The position numbers and the translations under genes are program-made. Below, in pieces: positions 26,977 through 36,744 of a stretch of DNA of 64,000 nt. The notes under the pieces are model-generated. The model ran no database searches. It saw nothing but the letters and a program-made list of their open reading frames with translations, and was not told where the DNA came from. Location of the stretch: positions 930,001 through 994,000 of the forward strand of contig NZ_JAAUVN010000001.1 in assembly GCF_012030425.1 (NCBI RefSeq). Direction: 5' to 3'. Numbering within the stretch: the stretch's first letter is position 1; every line of letters starts with the position of its first letter. This DNA comes from Sphingobacterium sp. B16(2022). GTDB taxonomy: Bacteria > Bacteroidota > Bacteroidia > Sphingobacteriales > Sphingobacteriaceae.

Positions 26977-28122
26977 ATGAAGAGAAATAAGTTTTTGATA
27001 GCATTAACAGTTTGTTTACCGATGCTGCTCAGTGCTTTTGTGGATCAGGTGGATACCGTTTTACCTCTGGCTGATCTTCGTCGCCGCTATAGCAGTGGTG
27101 ATGTTGGGCAGTGGCCTGAACCGCATTTGGATGCTTCTGTTCAGCAGGGATTTGTTGATATCGGTGTTTTGCCAGCTGTTGCATATCCGGCGTCAAATCC
27201 TTTTAGTAAAGAAAAGGCCTCACTTGGGAAACTCCTGTTCTTTGATGCGCGATTATCGGCATCGAAGCAACTTTCGTGTGCGAGTTGCCACGATGCGCAG
27301 CTCGGTTTTGGCGACGGTAAGAGTTTGGCGCATGGTCATGGTAGAAAAGAGGGGAAACGCAATGCCATGACGCTCTATAATGTCGGTTATTATAAGAGTT
27401 TTATGTGGGATGGAAGAGCTAAAACTTTGGAAGACCAGGTTTTGTTGCCCGTTCAGGATCATGTGGAGATGAATACGTCTTGGGATACGATGGTGGCACA
27501 TGTTCGCATAATCAAGGGGTATGGTCCTTATTTTAAAAGTGCTTTTGGAGATGATCAGGTGAATTTATTGCGCATCCAACAGGCAATAGCAACTTACGAG
27601 CGTAGTATCGTGAGTTATCCTACTAAGTTTGACCGTTTTGTTTCGGGTCAATCCGATGCACTTAATGATCAGGAGTTAGAAGGACTTCATCTTTTTAGAA
27701 CCAAAGCACGTTGTATTAATTGCCATAATACGCCATTATTTTCGGATAATCTGTTTCATAACGATGGGCAGACTTTATATGGAACGAAGCAGGAGGACTT
27801 TGGACATTACCATATAACAGGCGACCAGAAAGATATTGGGGCATTTCGGACACCTTCATTGCGTAATGTGGGTTTGACCGGACCTTGGATGCATCACGGA
27901 AACTTTCCCACGCTTAGGGATGTGGTAGAACTATATAATCTGGGTAATCCGGCTCCTATACAGCGTAGGGTGCAGGTGGATGAAAAGACAAGACCAATCC
28001 ATTCACCGTTATTAAAGAAACTTGATCTTTCTAAAGCAGAAGTAGATGCGGTACTCGCATTCTTGCAGGCTTTGAGTAACCCGACACAACGTCGGATAGC
28101 GATGCCTGATTTTCCGGAATAG
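26977..28122 (+). CDS. Diheme cytochrome c peroxidase (MauG/CcpA family)
   Basis: From the ATG at 26977 (a TTG at 26968 is less likely) the 381-residue product has a signal peptide (FLIALTVCLPMLLSAF) and two heme-binding motifs, CASCH (101-105) and CINCH (246-250). The FGDGKSLAHGHG, YYKSFMWDGRAKTLEDQ and KDIGAFRTPSLRNVGLTGPW segments are typical of the family. In the periplasm it would reduce peroxide with electrons from a small cytochrome, or, in MauG-type members, oxidise a protein substrate. Its place at the end of a TonB receptor operon suggests a redox step on the imported cargo. Confidence 0.9.
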   Translation: MKRNKFLIALTVCLPMLLSAFVDQVDTVLPLADLRRRYSSGDVGQWPEPHLDASVQQGFVDIGVLPAVAYPASNPFSKEKASLGKLLFFDARLSASKQLSCASCHDAQLGFGDGKSLAHGHGRKEGKRNAMTLYNVGYYKSFMWDGRAKTLEDQVLLPVQDHVEMNTSWDTMVAHVRIIKGYGPYFKSAFGDDQVNLLRIQQAIATYERSIVSYPTKFDRFVSGQSDALNDQELEGLHLFRTKARCINCHNTPLFSDNLFHNDGQTLYGTKQEDFGHYHITGDQKDIGAFRTPSLRNVGLTGPWMHHGNFPTLRDVVELYNLGNPAPIQRRVQVDEKTRPIHSPLLKKLDLSKAEVDAVLAFLQALSNPTQRRIAMPDFPE

Positions 28123-28221
28123 TAAGGGCATTTTGCTTATTTTGCATAAATACCGTATGAGGCTATACCTAAATAAGATAAGTACTTGTCCATGTTGAAA
28201 TTTAAATGTGAGCTCATAGAT

Positions 28222-28254
28222 AAACTCCCGAGGGATGCAGTACCTCGGGAGTTT
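28222..28254. terminator. Bidirectional terminator between facing operons
   Basis: A perfect 12-bp stem (28222-28233 with 28243-28254) and a 9-nt loop lie between the converging peroxidase and phosphatase genes. T-rich ends are present on both strands. Confidence 0.9.
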
Positions 28255-28266
28255 TATTTGATATAC

Positions 28267-29274
28267 CTATGGGGTTAAGGGTATAATGGTACTGTAGATC
28301 ATCTTTCCTTCGTGATCGATGCACTGCGCCTGTAATTGTTGTTGATTTAGAGCGAAGTACATGAACCCATAAGTTGAAGCTTCAAACTGGCTATAACTTA
28401 AACCTTTTTTGACAGGGGTTACTTCAGATCCGCTTCCGGAGATGAACTGATGGAAACAATTGTCCTGTACTTTTAAGTGTTGCATGGAATGTTCATGTCC
28501 AGACAAATACAACGGAATACGATGTTTTTCTAACAGGGGTTTCAAGACCTTTCTCACGGCTAATGTGTCATAATTTTCTGTGCGGGGGCCTGCTGTATAG
28601 AGCGGATGATGACCAACGACGATCTTCCATTTTGCTTTAGAAGATTGCAGTAGATGGTCTAACCACTGCAGTTGTTTTTCTGGTTGCTGCCCCGCGACAT
28701 GTGGCCCATATTCGCTATTCTGATAGAATTCTGGTATCAAGGGATTTGTATCTATAAAAGCGATCAGGACTTCATCGTTATCCTTGATTTTAAATGTTTT
28801 GCTGTAATAGCGTGCTGGCATCTTCCATCGACGGCTGATGTTGCTGTAGCGTACTTGGGCATCGGGATCGGATTTGTAATCATGGTTGCCCAATATGGGA
28901 TACCAGTCCCACTGTAAGGCGAAATCGGTGTAAATATTTTCAAATGAATAATGCCATAAGGGGTCGTGTTCGCTGACAACTCCTGATGGGTAAAAATTAT
29001 CACCTGTTGAGATAATAAAATCATTTGGATGTTCGGATGCCCATTTCCCCATCTGCTGTGCCACCTGGACTTGATGATCGGCACCATTACGCCCCCAGTC
29101 ACCGATCGCTAAAAAATGCAGCTCGTACTCGTCCTTTAGTGAAGATCGGCTGTTGATATCTTCACTTTCTATTCTTCGATTTGCGCCAATGGCTAAAGTC
29201 GCTAAAGGTCCGGCAGAAAGCCCCGTAGCCACAGCTGTTCCTAATGTACTTTTTACAAATTCTCTTCTTTTCAT
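28267..29274 (-). CDS. Tat-exported metallophosphoesterase (purple acid phosphatase-like)
   Basis: From the ATG at 29274 the product is about 335 residues. It starts with a twin-arginine signal (MKRREFVKSTLGTAVATGL). The calcineurin-type metal motifs are all present: AIGDWGRNG, STGDNFYPSG, LGNHDYKSD, VVGHHPLYTAG and SGHEHSMQHL. The pattern fits tartrate-resistant purple acid phosphatases. It would cleave phosphate esters in the periplasm. It follows the SusD gene by 12 bp and ends a sigma-controlled SusC/SusD locus, which suggests that the imported ligand is an organophosphate. Confidence 0.88.
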   Translation of the reverse strand: MKRREFVKSTLGTAVATGLSAGPLATLAIGANRRIESEDINSRSSLKDEYELHFLAIGDWGRNGADHQVQVAQQMGKWASEHPNDFIISTGDNFYPSGVVSEHDPLWHYSFENIYTDFALQWDWYPILGNHDYKSDPDAQVRYSNISRRWKMPARYYSKTFKIKDNDEVLIAFIDTNPLIPEFYQNSEYGPHVAGQQPEKQLQWLDHLLQSSKAKWKIVVGHHPLYTAGPRTENYDTLAVRKVLKPLLEKHRIPLYLSGHEHSMQHLKVQDNCFHQFISGSGSEVTPVKKGLSYSQFEASTYGFMYFALNQQQLQAQCIDHEGKMIYSTIIPLTP

Positions 29275-29286
29275 ACTCAACTGTGC

Positions 29287-30936
29287 TTAATATCCGCTAT
29301 TCTGTTTCCATTTTGTGTTGACTTCCATGATTGGTCTGGGGATCGGAAATATGCGGCGAAAGCGTTCGGATAATCCTGCGCTGTATAAGGATTTGAAGCC
29401 CCAGTCTTCTTCAAATTTTCCGTAACGGATCAGGTCATTTCTTCGCCATGATTCATCTGAAAATTCTCGTGCGCGTTCGTCCAATATCGCTGCTAACGTT
29501 GGTTGGGCTGTTAAAGCAGGTGCGTTGACATAAGTACGTATCTGATTCATCAGCGACATCGGTGTTTCGCCATTTGTAGGTGCCGCTCCTCGGAGGATGG
29601 CTTCGGCTTTCATTAACAAAATGTCGGCATAACGGAAGATGGGTACATCATTGCTTTGGTTTCTATTGTTTGCCGCTGTCACGTTTACATCCATGTAAAA
29701 TTTAACCGATCGGTAACCCATTGATCGGCCTTTTTGATCATTTCCTGCATTGAGGGTCGGACCTCCATCGGGACGAAGTTTGATTTCTTTTGTTGTTTCC
29801 ATATGCCAGTCAAACGTTACGTTTGCATCGCTGCCTGTGTAGTCCTGGTCGATGCCTTTTTTAGAAGTTTTGATTAATAGCGGACGGTTTAAATCTGGCG
29901 CATAGTCCGACCAATAGTACTGTAGTCCACCCATGTAAGCCGCATTTCTGTCGTCACCTTGGAGGTTGAATTTGGCTAAGAAAGTAGGTAATACCCGAAA
30001 TGTACCGCCCACACTTTGTGGCAATTTGGCAAATTGATTTTGTCCGCTGCGGTGTATCCAAAAACGTGCATATGTCATGCCTTGCTGTTTTTCGCGGTCG
30101 AAAGGCATGGCAAAGATGAAATCTTTAACCTGAGGACCATTGTCGGGGCGGAATTTTTCCATGAACTTGTGGCTGCTCAGGTTAAATTGACCTGAAGTAA
30201 TAATATCATCACACATTGCAACGACTTGTGCTAGTTTTTCATTGGGCATATTGGGGGTGTAGGAAGCTACATCGGTAGCGGTATAAACCGACCAATTGAG
30301 GTATAGTTTAGCGAGTAGCGCATCGGCCATATAACGCGTTGCTTTGCCATATGTGGCGGGAGAAACTTCTTTGGGTAAACGATCTCTGACGGCTAGTAAT
30401 TCACTGGAGATGAAGTTGGCGATTTCGGCTCTTGAGGAGCGATCCGGAATCTGGTCAATCTTTCCTGTGATCAGTGGTGCTCCTCCAAAATTATCCATCA
30501 GGATAAAGTAAAAATAAGCTCTCATGGCGCGCATAGGCGCAGCCTTATCGCTTTCATTGTCTCCAAAAATAGCCAATACATTATTGGATAGATTGATGCC
30601 TGACATGGCGGCATTCCAGACATCTGGAAGAATGGCGTTGTCGGGAGTCCAGTTGTGAACATGAAGTTCGCGAAATCTACCGCCGTCATAGTAATCTGTG
30701 CCCAATGCAAGACTGACTGCTTCGTCTGATGATAAAGTTTGTGTCATCCAATGGTTGTAGCCCAGTGCACTTCGGTATGCAGCATAAACGTCAGCTGAAA
30801 TGGCCTCAGCAGCTTTATCCGTGGTTGGAAATTCGGTGTACTGTGATTTGATATCCACATCAAGATCGGTGCAAGCAACTAATGTTGCCGCAAATGTAGT
30901 TAAGGTAAATAGGCGGATATATTGTTTTGATTTCAT
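29287..30936 (-). CDS. RagB/SusD family nutrient-binding lipoprotein
   Basis: The 549-residue protein has a lipoprotein signal (LFTLTTFAATLVAC) and the SusD pattern: TPR-like helices with ALGYNHWMTQTLSSDE, MRAMRAYFYFILMDNFGGAP and a C-terminal ILDERAREFSDESWRRNDLIRYG-type segment near the end. SusD proteins cap the SusC channel and hand over ligand. It lies directly after the SusC gene (15 bp) and before the acid phosphatase, so the trio likely binds, imports and dephosphorylates the same substrate. Confidence 0.92.
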   Translation of the reverse strand: MKSKQYIRLFTLTTFAATLVACTDLDVDIKSQYTEFPTTDKAAEAISADVYAAYRSALGYNHWMTQTLSSDEAVSLALGTDYYDGGRFRELHVHNWTPDNAILPDVWNAAMSGINLSNNVLAIFGDNESDKAAPMRAMRAYFYFILMDNFGGAPLITGKIDQIPDRSSRAEIANFISSELLAVRDRLPKEVSPATYGKATRYMADALLAKLYLNWSVYTATDVASYTPNMPNEKLAQVVAMCDDIITSGQFNLSSHKFMEKFRPDNGPQVKDFIFAMPFDREKQQGMTYARFWIHRSGQNQFAKLPQSVGGTFRVLPTFLAKFNLQGDDRNAAYMGGLQYYWSDYAPDLNRPLLIKTSKKGIDQDYTGSDANVTFDWHMETTKEIKLRPDGGPTLNAGNDQKGRSMGYRSVKFYMDVNVTAANNRNQSNDVPIFRYADILLMKAEAILRGAAPTNGETPMSLMNQIRTYVNAPALTAQPTLAAILDERAREFSDESWRRNDLIRYGKFEEDWGFKSLYSAGLSERFRRIFPIPRPIMEVNTKWKQNSGY

Positions 30937-30951
30937 GATTTGTTTTGCTGA

Positions 30952-33900
30952 TTATAGGTTGAAGTTTAGACCGAATAAAATGGTACGGGTACGTGGATAA
31001 GTCTGCCTGTTGTCAACACCAGGTGTAAGTCCACCAAGATCTACCTCGGGATCTACCCCCTTGTAATTCGTAAGCACAAAGACATTGTTCATCGAAGCAT
31101 ATAGCTTTACATTTTTCAACTGACCACCGATATTGCGGATGTTGTAAGAAAGGCCCAAATTGGCTAAACGGAGATAATTTCCACTTTCTAAGTAACGGTC
31201 TGATAAATAGTGTGCGTTGATATCCGTTGCTTTCTCTGTGTCGATTACACTGGCCAATAGATTTTTCTGTCCGGCATTGCCTACGACATTGGAGTGTCGG
31301 GCGCGTGTCGCATTCATGACCTTATGACCAAATACACCCTGGAACATACCGGTTAAAGCGAAGTTTTTGTAGGTTACGGTATTGTTCCAGCCTAAAGTCA
31401 GTTTTGGCTGTGCGCTTCCCGTTACGGCACGGTCTTTATTGGTCGGGGTAATGGTGGTTTCACCTGTACGTTCCTTCGTTTGCGCATCGCGTACATAAAA
31501 AGTTGAGATACCGGCATCATTATAACCTGCCCATTCCCAGGTATAAAACTGACCAATAGGTGCACCTTCTTGTAGGCGTTGCTGAAAAGCATTACTTTGA
31601 CCGGCGCCACCCAAGTCTGCTAAATCCACGTAGTCGGTTGAAAATTCCTGATTAGTAATACGAGTGACCACATTTTTATTGTGTGAAGCCACAACCCCTG
31701 TGTTCCAGCTGAAATGTGTCGTTTTTACGGGGACAGCATTTAGGGTCAGTTCAATTCCTTTGTTGTTGATCTCACCGACATTGGCTGTTAGTGAGCGGTA
31801 CAGATATTTGGTTGTGGACACGGCATAGTCGTAGATAAGATCGGTGGTATTTTTATCGTAATATTCCAAGGTTCCGCTTAATCTATTTTTCAGAAATGCG
31901 AAGTCGATACCCAGGTTAAGCATCCCTGTGCGTTCCCAGCGTAGATTGGGATTTGAATTACGAAGTGCAGCCAGAGTACGGAGATCGTTTCCGAAAGCAT
32001 CGGTGTAGAAACTCGAGGTGGCACCATAGACCTGTCTAGCGGTAAACACATCGAAACCTAATGAATTGCCACTGACGCCATATCCGGCACGCAGTTTTAG
32101 ATCATCAAAGAAATTCATATCGCGAATAAATGGTTCTTCCGATAGTCTCCATGCTCCTGAAATAGAAGGGAAGGTGGCCCACCGGTTGTTTGCACCAAAT
32201 GCTGAAGATCCGTCACGTCTTACTGTCGCCTGAAAAAGGTATTTATTGTTGTAAGCATAATTTACACGTCCGTAAACAGAGATCATACGCAGTGTTGAAA
32301 GGTAATAATTGCCAAATCCCAAAATATCAACAACATTGGCCATGCCAGGATTATAATAGCTTAGACCATCATCGTAATAGTCTGACGTTGTCAGTTGAAA
32401 TCCATCGTCATTGTTGTTTTCTTCCCAGGAATAACCGGCAAGTGCTGAAAACTTATGTACGTCTCCAAATGTTCGATCGAAGCTTAGATTCATTTCCATG
32501 ATCTTTCTTTCGTCTTCTACTGCTGCGCGGATCGATTTTCCATTTTGATTACGTGCAGCCATGGATAAACTCGAGTAATACTGTGCGTTGTTATACTGGC
32601 GGTTCTGTAGGGACAGGTCGATGTTGTAGGTTAGGCTCGGTAATATTTTATAACCAAGTTTAGCATGTCCCTGTATCATTTTGGTTTTGGTATAATTGGT
32701 ATTCTCCTCTATTAATGATAGCGGATTCACATATTGCGAACGGTCTGTTTTTTCAAACCAAGCACCAGATTCTGTCCGGACAGGGGATACTGGCAAGTAG
32801 TAATACATCGCGTCGTATACACTTAAACCATCGCCAAGGGCAAGGACATCATTTTGTTTGGTAATACTGGTATTGATATTGAAAGAAGCTGTGAGCCGTT
32901 TATCCAGCGCGCTTGCTTGTACAAATCCACGTGCGATCTGACGGCCCAGGTCTGTTCCTTTTATAATACCATTGTTTTTAAACGTATTGAGACTGGCACT
33001 GTATTGTGTTGTTTCGGTTCCACCGATCAAAGAGACATTGTGATTATTGGAAATACCCGTTCGCTCTACCTCTCGTTGCCAATCGGTATCTGCTCCTAGA
33101 TCATCGGTCGGTTCCATCGCGAATTTGTTAACCGCAATATAATTTCGGTACTGTTCACCGTTCATCATTTCATAGCGTTTCGCGATTTTGTCTATCGCTA
33201 AATAACCGTTGTAGCTCATGCTTGCCTGTCCTGCTTTACCGCGTTTGGTTGTAACAATAATGACCCCGTTTGCGGCTTTTGAACCGTATATCGCTGTTGC
33301 TGATGCATCGCGTAACACATCGATCGATTGGATATCGTCTGGTGCTACTAGTGCGAGTGATGCTCCGGGTACGCCATCGATCACATAGTAGGGTTCCATC
33401 GCTTCGCCACTTCTCAAAGTAGAAGCACCTCTTAGACTGACGGATGGGGTTGCATTGGGATTACTGTTGTTGGTTGATATGGTCAGGCCCGGGACCTTTC
33501 CCTGAAGCATCTGAGCAGGGGAGGTCATAACACCGACATTCATGTCTTCAGCTTTGACTGTTGTGATGGAACTGGTGAGGTCTTTTCGAGCGATACGTCC
33601 ATATCCGATAACGACTTCATCGAGTGTTGTGGACATGGGAATAAGTTTGACGCTTAAGGCTAATGGCCTCCCGGGTTGCACACTGTAGCCCGAGAGTGTA
33701 TCTGGCTGATAACCTACCGAAGAAAATATAAACTGATAAGGACCTCCTTCTGGCAGGTTGTGAAAAGAGAAAAGTCCTTTTTCGGAAGAGCTCGTCGTGA
33801 ATGTTTTCCCCGATTCCCGATTTAGGGCTTTGACGCTGACGCCAGATAAAAACTTTCCATTTTCATCTTGTGTTGCTCCTTTTACTTGATCCTGTTGCGC

Positions 33901-33978
33901 CTGTGCGTAGGATAGCCCCGTCGCAAATAGTGCAAAGAATAACACGCTTTTTCTGAATTGGTTCTGTTTGTTAAACAT
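30952..33978 (-). CDS. SusC/RagA family TonB-linked outer-membrane protein
   Basis: The 1008-residue protein has a signal peptide (SVLFFALFATGLSYAQAQ), a carboxypeptidase-regulatory-like domain (VKGATQDENGKFLSGVSVKA), the SusC TonB-box-like VVIGYG (about residue 121), a plug with VPGLTISTNNSNPNATPSVS and the ASATAIYGSKAANGVIIVTT signature, then a 22-strand-type barrel. It lacks an STN domain, so contact with FecR would be by another route. It pairs with the SusD gene and is controlled by the ECF/FecR genes just upstream. Confidence 0.94.
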   Translation of the reverse strand: MFNKQNQFRKSVLFFALFATGLSYAQAQQDQVKGATQDENGKFLSGVSVKALNRESGKTFTTSSSEKGLFSFHNLPEGGPYQFIFSSVGYQPDTLSGYSVQPGRPLALSVKLIPMSTTLDEVVIGYGRIARKDLTSSITTVKAEDMNVGVMTSPAQMLQGKVPGLTISTNNSNPNATPSVSLRGASTLRSGEAMEPYYVIDGVPGASLALVAPDDIQSIDVLRDASATAIYGSKAANGVIIVTTKRGKAGQASMSYNGYLAIDKIAKRYEMMNGEQYRNYIAVNKFAMEPTDDLGADTDWQREVERTGISNNHNVSLIGGTETTQYSASLNTFKNNGIIKGTDLGRQIARGFVQASALDKRLTASFNINTSITKQNDVLALGDGLSVYDAMYYYLPVSPVRTESGAWFEKTDRSQYVNPLSLIEENTNYTKTKMIQGHAKLGYKILPSLTYNIDLSLQNRQYNNAQYYSSLSMAARNQNGKSIRAAVEDERKIMEMNLSFDRTFGDVHKFSALAGYSWEENNNDDGFQLTTSDYYDDGLSYYNPGMANVVDILGFGNYYLSTLRMISVYGRVNYAYNNKYLFQATVRRDGSSAFGANNRWATFPSISGAWRLSEEPFIRDMNFFDDLKLRAGYGVSGNSLGFDVFTARQVYGATSSFYTDAFGNDLRTLAALRNSNPNLRWERTGMLNLGIDFAFLKNRLSGTLEYYDKNTTDLIYDYAVSTTKYLYRSLTANVGEINNKGIELTLNAVPVKTTHFSWNTGVVASHNKNVVTRITNQEFSTDYVDLADLGGAGQSNAFQQRLQEGAPIGQFYTWEWAGYNDAGISTFYVRDAQTKERTGETTITPTNKDRAVTGSAQPKLTLGWNNTVTYKNFALTGMFQGVFGHKVMNATRARHSNVVGNAGQKNLLASVIDTEKATDINAHYLSDRYLESGNYLRLANLGLSYNIRNIGGQLKNVKLYASMNNVFVLTNYKGVDPEVDLGGLTPGVDNRQTYPRTRTILFGLNFNL

Positions 33979-34007
33979 GATTTTAAATAGTGATTGATTT
34001 TATGGAT

Positions 34008-35105
34008 TTATAGTTGATCGTTGCTGTACTCATTTTGAGGATAGATGGTATAAGAACCATCCGTTTCTTGTACATAGCGCAGGTTATTAATAAGACAGAT
34101 GACTGCAAGTACGTCTTGTAACTGTTCAAGTTGCGGGTTTATACTGCCAGTGTATTGGATTTTGGAAATGTCCTGTTTACCTATTTTTATAGGCGTGTTA
34201 TAAGTCGTGCTGAGGGCAGCAAAAACCTCCGACAATGGAATATTGTTTAGTTCAAGCAAGCCATTGGGCTTGTTCTGACTCGGGGACTTGCTCGTACTTG
34301 CTTCTTTTTTTACAGTACCGCTATGATGCGCTACGAGATGCATGTTTGCATCAAAAGACAGGGACTCACCTGCATTTTTTAGGAAAACATTTTTAAATGT
34401 AGGAATAGCCATTATAGATGCAACAACAATCTTTCCGGTGTGTAATTGCACAGATATATATTTTGAGCTGCTGCGCGAATCAATGGTAAAGGATGTACCT
34501 AAGGCGGTCGTTTTTGTTGCACTGGCGTATACGCTAAATGGACGGGAACCATCTTTGTATACCGAGAAATAAGCTTTTCCATCTAAATAGATCTCCCGGC
34601 TGTGATCTGTGAAGTACTGCGGGTAACGTATGGTACTCTGCGCAAATAGTTTGACCGTAGATCGGTCGGGCAGTGTATAGGTTTGGATTGAGTTTTGGTT
34701 ATTGGTTACTGAAACCCAGCTCGTATCTTTTTTGAGATCTGTTTTTTCCTGCTGCTCAACTAAAGTTGGACTGTTGTTATCAAAAGCTGGTTTTGTCCAT
34801 AGCCACATGCCCAACGATACGAGTAGCAATGCTGCAGCTGCCGCGTAATAGCTAAGTCGCTTGAGGTAAATGTTGTTATTCTTCTTTTCCTCTTTTTGTT
34901 TACTTTCCGTGCTAATTTCGTCATGGATATAATGCGCCATTTTAGTCGATGGGATAAACTGGTCGGCATCTCCCAGATGTGATTCCCATTCTTGATCGGG
35001 AAATATATCATCAATTATGGATGGATCTTTCCATAGTTGCTTCCGTATGTATTCCTTGTCAAGACGATTTTGCTGCTTGCCTGTTTTGTTTTTTCTGAAC
35101 CTCAT
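34008..35105 (-). CDS. FecR family anti-sigma factor
   Basis: The 365-residue protein has a basic N-terminus, one membrane segment (YYAAAAALLLVSLGMWLW, about residues 90-108), a FecR domain (TYTLPDRSTVKLFAQSTIRY, FSVYASATKTTALGTSF) and a DUF4974-like C-terminus (LLELNNIPLSEVFAALSTTY). It is the partner of the ECF sigma gene at 35269-35793, 163 bp upstream, and precedes the SusC gene by 29 bp. The N-terminal domain is unusually basic (KNKTGKQQNRLDKEYIRKQL), but the layout is normal. Confidence 0.9.
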   Translation of the reverse strand: MRFRKNKTGKQQNRLDKEYIRKQLWKDPSIIDDIFPDQEWESHLGDADQFIPSTKMAHYIHDEISTESKQKEEKKNNNIYLKRLSYYAAAAALLLVSLGMWLWTKPAFDNNSPTLVEQQEKTDLKKDTSWVSVTNNQNSIQTYTLPDRSTVKLFAQSTIRYPQYFTDHSREIYLDGKAYFSVYKDGSRPFSVYASATKTTALGTSFTIDSRSSSKYISVQLHTGKIVVASIMAIPTFKNVFLKNAGESLSFDANMHLVAHHSGTVKKEASTSKSPSQNKPNGLLELNNIPLSEVFAALSTTYNTPIKIGKQDISKIQYTGSINPQLEQLQDVLAVICLINNLRYVQETDGSYTIYPQNEYSNDQL

Positions 35106-35268
35106 AATAGCATTACGTGGTTCAGGGGGATATCCCTAGCGACTTAACAATTATTTAATTTAGGAATTAGCAGGGGGAAGTGCTTTTTTATGGGTATGTG
35201 TCTTGTTGTCAGCGTGATGCGTTGCAGGGAAGCGAATTTATTTTTTAATCGATCGCTCGGACATTATT

Positions 35269-35793
35269 TTATAGCATAATGGAATAAAGATGCTGCTTGA
35301 GTTGCATCAAGGCTTTACCAATATGGTGTTCGACCGTTTTTGGAGAAATGGAGTAGAGTTGTGCGATTTCTTTATGTGTTAATCCTTGTTTCCGACTCAG
35401 TTCAAATACCAGACGACGCATTTTAGGCATATTTTCGATATCCTGCTCCATGATCTTCAAGAGATCTTTACTTTCAATCGCAGTAATTAAGCTGTCCGTG
35501 AATGGGGTATTTGCCGATTCGCCTTCATATTTAAAACGGTTGGACTCTTTTCGGAGCAGATCGATCATGACTTGTCTGGCCATTCCAAAAATTTGGATAT
35601 GAATTTCCAGATGCTCATTTAATTGCTTACGTTGCTTCCATAGTTTAATGAACGTGAGTTGGGTTACTTCTTCAGAAATGTATTCAGAACGCGTTTTCAG
35701 TATAATAAAGCTATAAATCTGCTGGTGATATTGTTCATAGATCTGATTAAAAACTTTATGGTTATCTTCTTTTATCGCTTTAATATGTTCCAT
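35269..35793 (-). CDS. ECF RNA polymerase sigma factor
   Basis: The 174-residue protein has a sigma-2 region (NQIYEQYHQQIYSFIILKTR, EEVTQLTFIKLWKQRKQL) and a sigma-4 region (MPKMRRLVFELSRKQGLTHK, YSISPKTVEHHIGKALMQLK). It heads the operon sigma-FecR-SusC-SusD-acid phosphatase. No operator or promoter match is confident upstream. Confidence 0.92.
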   Translation of the reverse strand: MEHIKAIKEDNHKVFNQIYEQYHQQIYSFIILKTRSEYISEEVTQLTFIKLWKQRKQLNEHLEIHIQIFGMARQVMIDLLRKESNRFKYEGESANTPFTDSLITAIESKDLLKIMEQDIENMPKMRRLVFELSRKQGLTHKEIAQLYSISPKTVEHHIGKALMQLKQHLYSIML

Positions 35794-36175
35794 ACTTGAA
35801 CAAAGTTAAAATGTCCAAGCTGATTAATGATTAAGCGAATATTATGATTATGTAAACAATCTATCCATTTAATCTTGAGCTATAGGAGTAATCCGTGGTT
35901 TTGTGAAATGTCTTGTTGTATACCATAATGGAAGTGAGGATTTTAATTTCGGGAAGGTAAATCTGCGCAGATTAGTATACCTCAAAAGCAGGTTTTTGAA
36001 AATCAAATCTAAAAATTATATCAGATAATCTCTAGTCAATAAAGCAATACAGTACAAATTTTGATTTGTACTGTATTGCTAGTTACTCTTAATGGAAGTA
36101 GAGAAAGAGTTGTGAAAATTTGAAGTTTTATGACAGGCTACTTTTGACTGTATCACCTACAGGTGAGCCTTCAAG
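35794..36175. other. Intergenic stretch with a long hairpin
   Basis: No gene is supported. A perfect 16-bp inverted repeat (36043-36058 with 36065-36080) forms a strong hairpin, about 100 bp after the rhodanese operon on the minus strand, where T-rich sequence follows it; it is the likely terminator of that operon. A small TCACCT/AGGTGA repeat lies near 36160. Confidence 0.7.
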
Positions 36176-36376
36176 TTATTGGCAGTCAAAACCATAGTCG
36201 CTCAAAATTTTAATTGTACGTTCAGTAATTTCGTTTATACTGTCAATACGCAAAATATTGTCGCAGTCTTCAAGGTCAAAATTCCACTTTGCAATTCCGA
36301 GATGTGTGTCAAGAAACGGTTTTAGTGTCTCTATTTCTCTTATACTTATCACACTTGTTTTAAACACTGAAATCAT
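36176..36376 (-). CDS. Small protein of unknown function, last gene of the rhodanese operon
   Basis: The ATG at 36376 (a TTG at 36379 precedes it) overlaps the rhodanese stop codon by one base, so translation is coupled. The 66-residue product (VFKTSVISIREIETLKPFLD, then ILRIDSINEITERTIKILSD) has a beta-alpha-beta-beta-alpha look like small heavy-metal-associated (HMA-like) folds, but lacks the CxxC metal motif. It has no signal peptide. The fold is an inference from the pattern and the function is unknown. Confidence 0.65.
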   Translation of the reverse strand: MISVFKTSVISIREIETLKPFLDTHLGIAKWNFDLEDCDNILRIDSINEITERTIKILSDYGFDCQ

Positions 36377-36744
36377 CAATTATCTTTTAGTTTGATTACT
36401 ATTTTTTCAAGGTCAGACCAAGCACCGCCATTAAAAACATTTTTAAAACCTTTGTCTTTTAAAATGTTTTCCACTTTCACACTCCTTAAACCATGAGAAC
36501 AGGTTGTAATGTATGTTTTGCTCTTATCCAGTTCAATGTATCTTTCATTAATTGTGCCTAGTGAAATATTTATTGAACCATCAATATGTCCCATATTATA
36601 TTCTTTTTCGGTTCGAACATCTAAAATTACCGCTCCATTCTCTATTTTATGAGCGAGCCCATTATCAAGTGTTGCGAAACGATAGGTTCGATACGAGATG
36701 TAAATCAATATAACTATAGCACCAATAATATATATCGTCTTCAT
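36376..36744 (-). CDS. Membrane-anchored rhodanese-like protein
   Basis: The 122-residue protein has one N-terminal membrane segment (TIYIIGAIVILIYISYRTY) and a rhodanese domain with VILDVRTEKEYNMGHIDGSI and the active-site loop CSHGLRS (Cys near residue 87). Rhodaneses transfer sulfane sulfur via that Cys. Its start overlaps the DUF3817 gene by 4 bp (ATGA), showing coupled translation. It is probably anchored with its domain outside or inside the inner membrane; the topology is unclear. Confidence 0.85.
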   Translation of the reverse strand: MKTIYIIGAIVILIYISYRTYRFATLDNGLAHKIENGAVILDVRTEKEYNMGHIDGSINISLGTINERYIELDKSKTYITTCSHGLRSVKVENILKDKGFKNVFNGGAWSDLEKIVIKLKDN

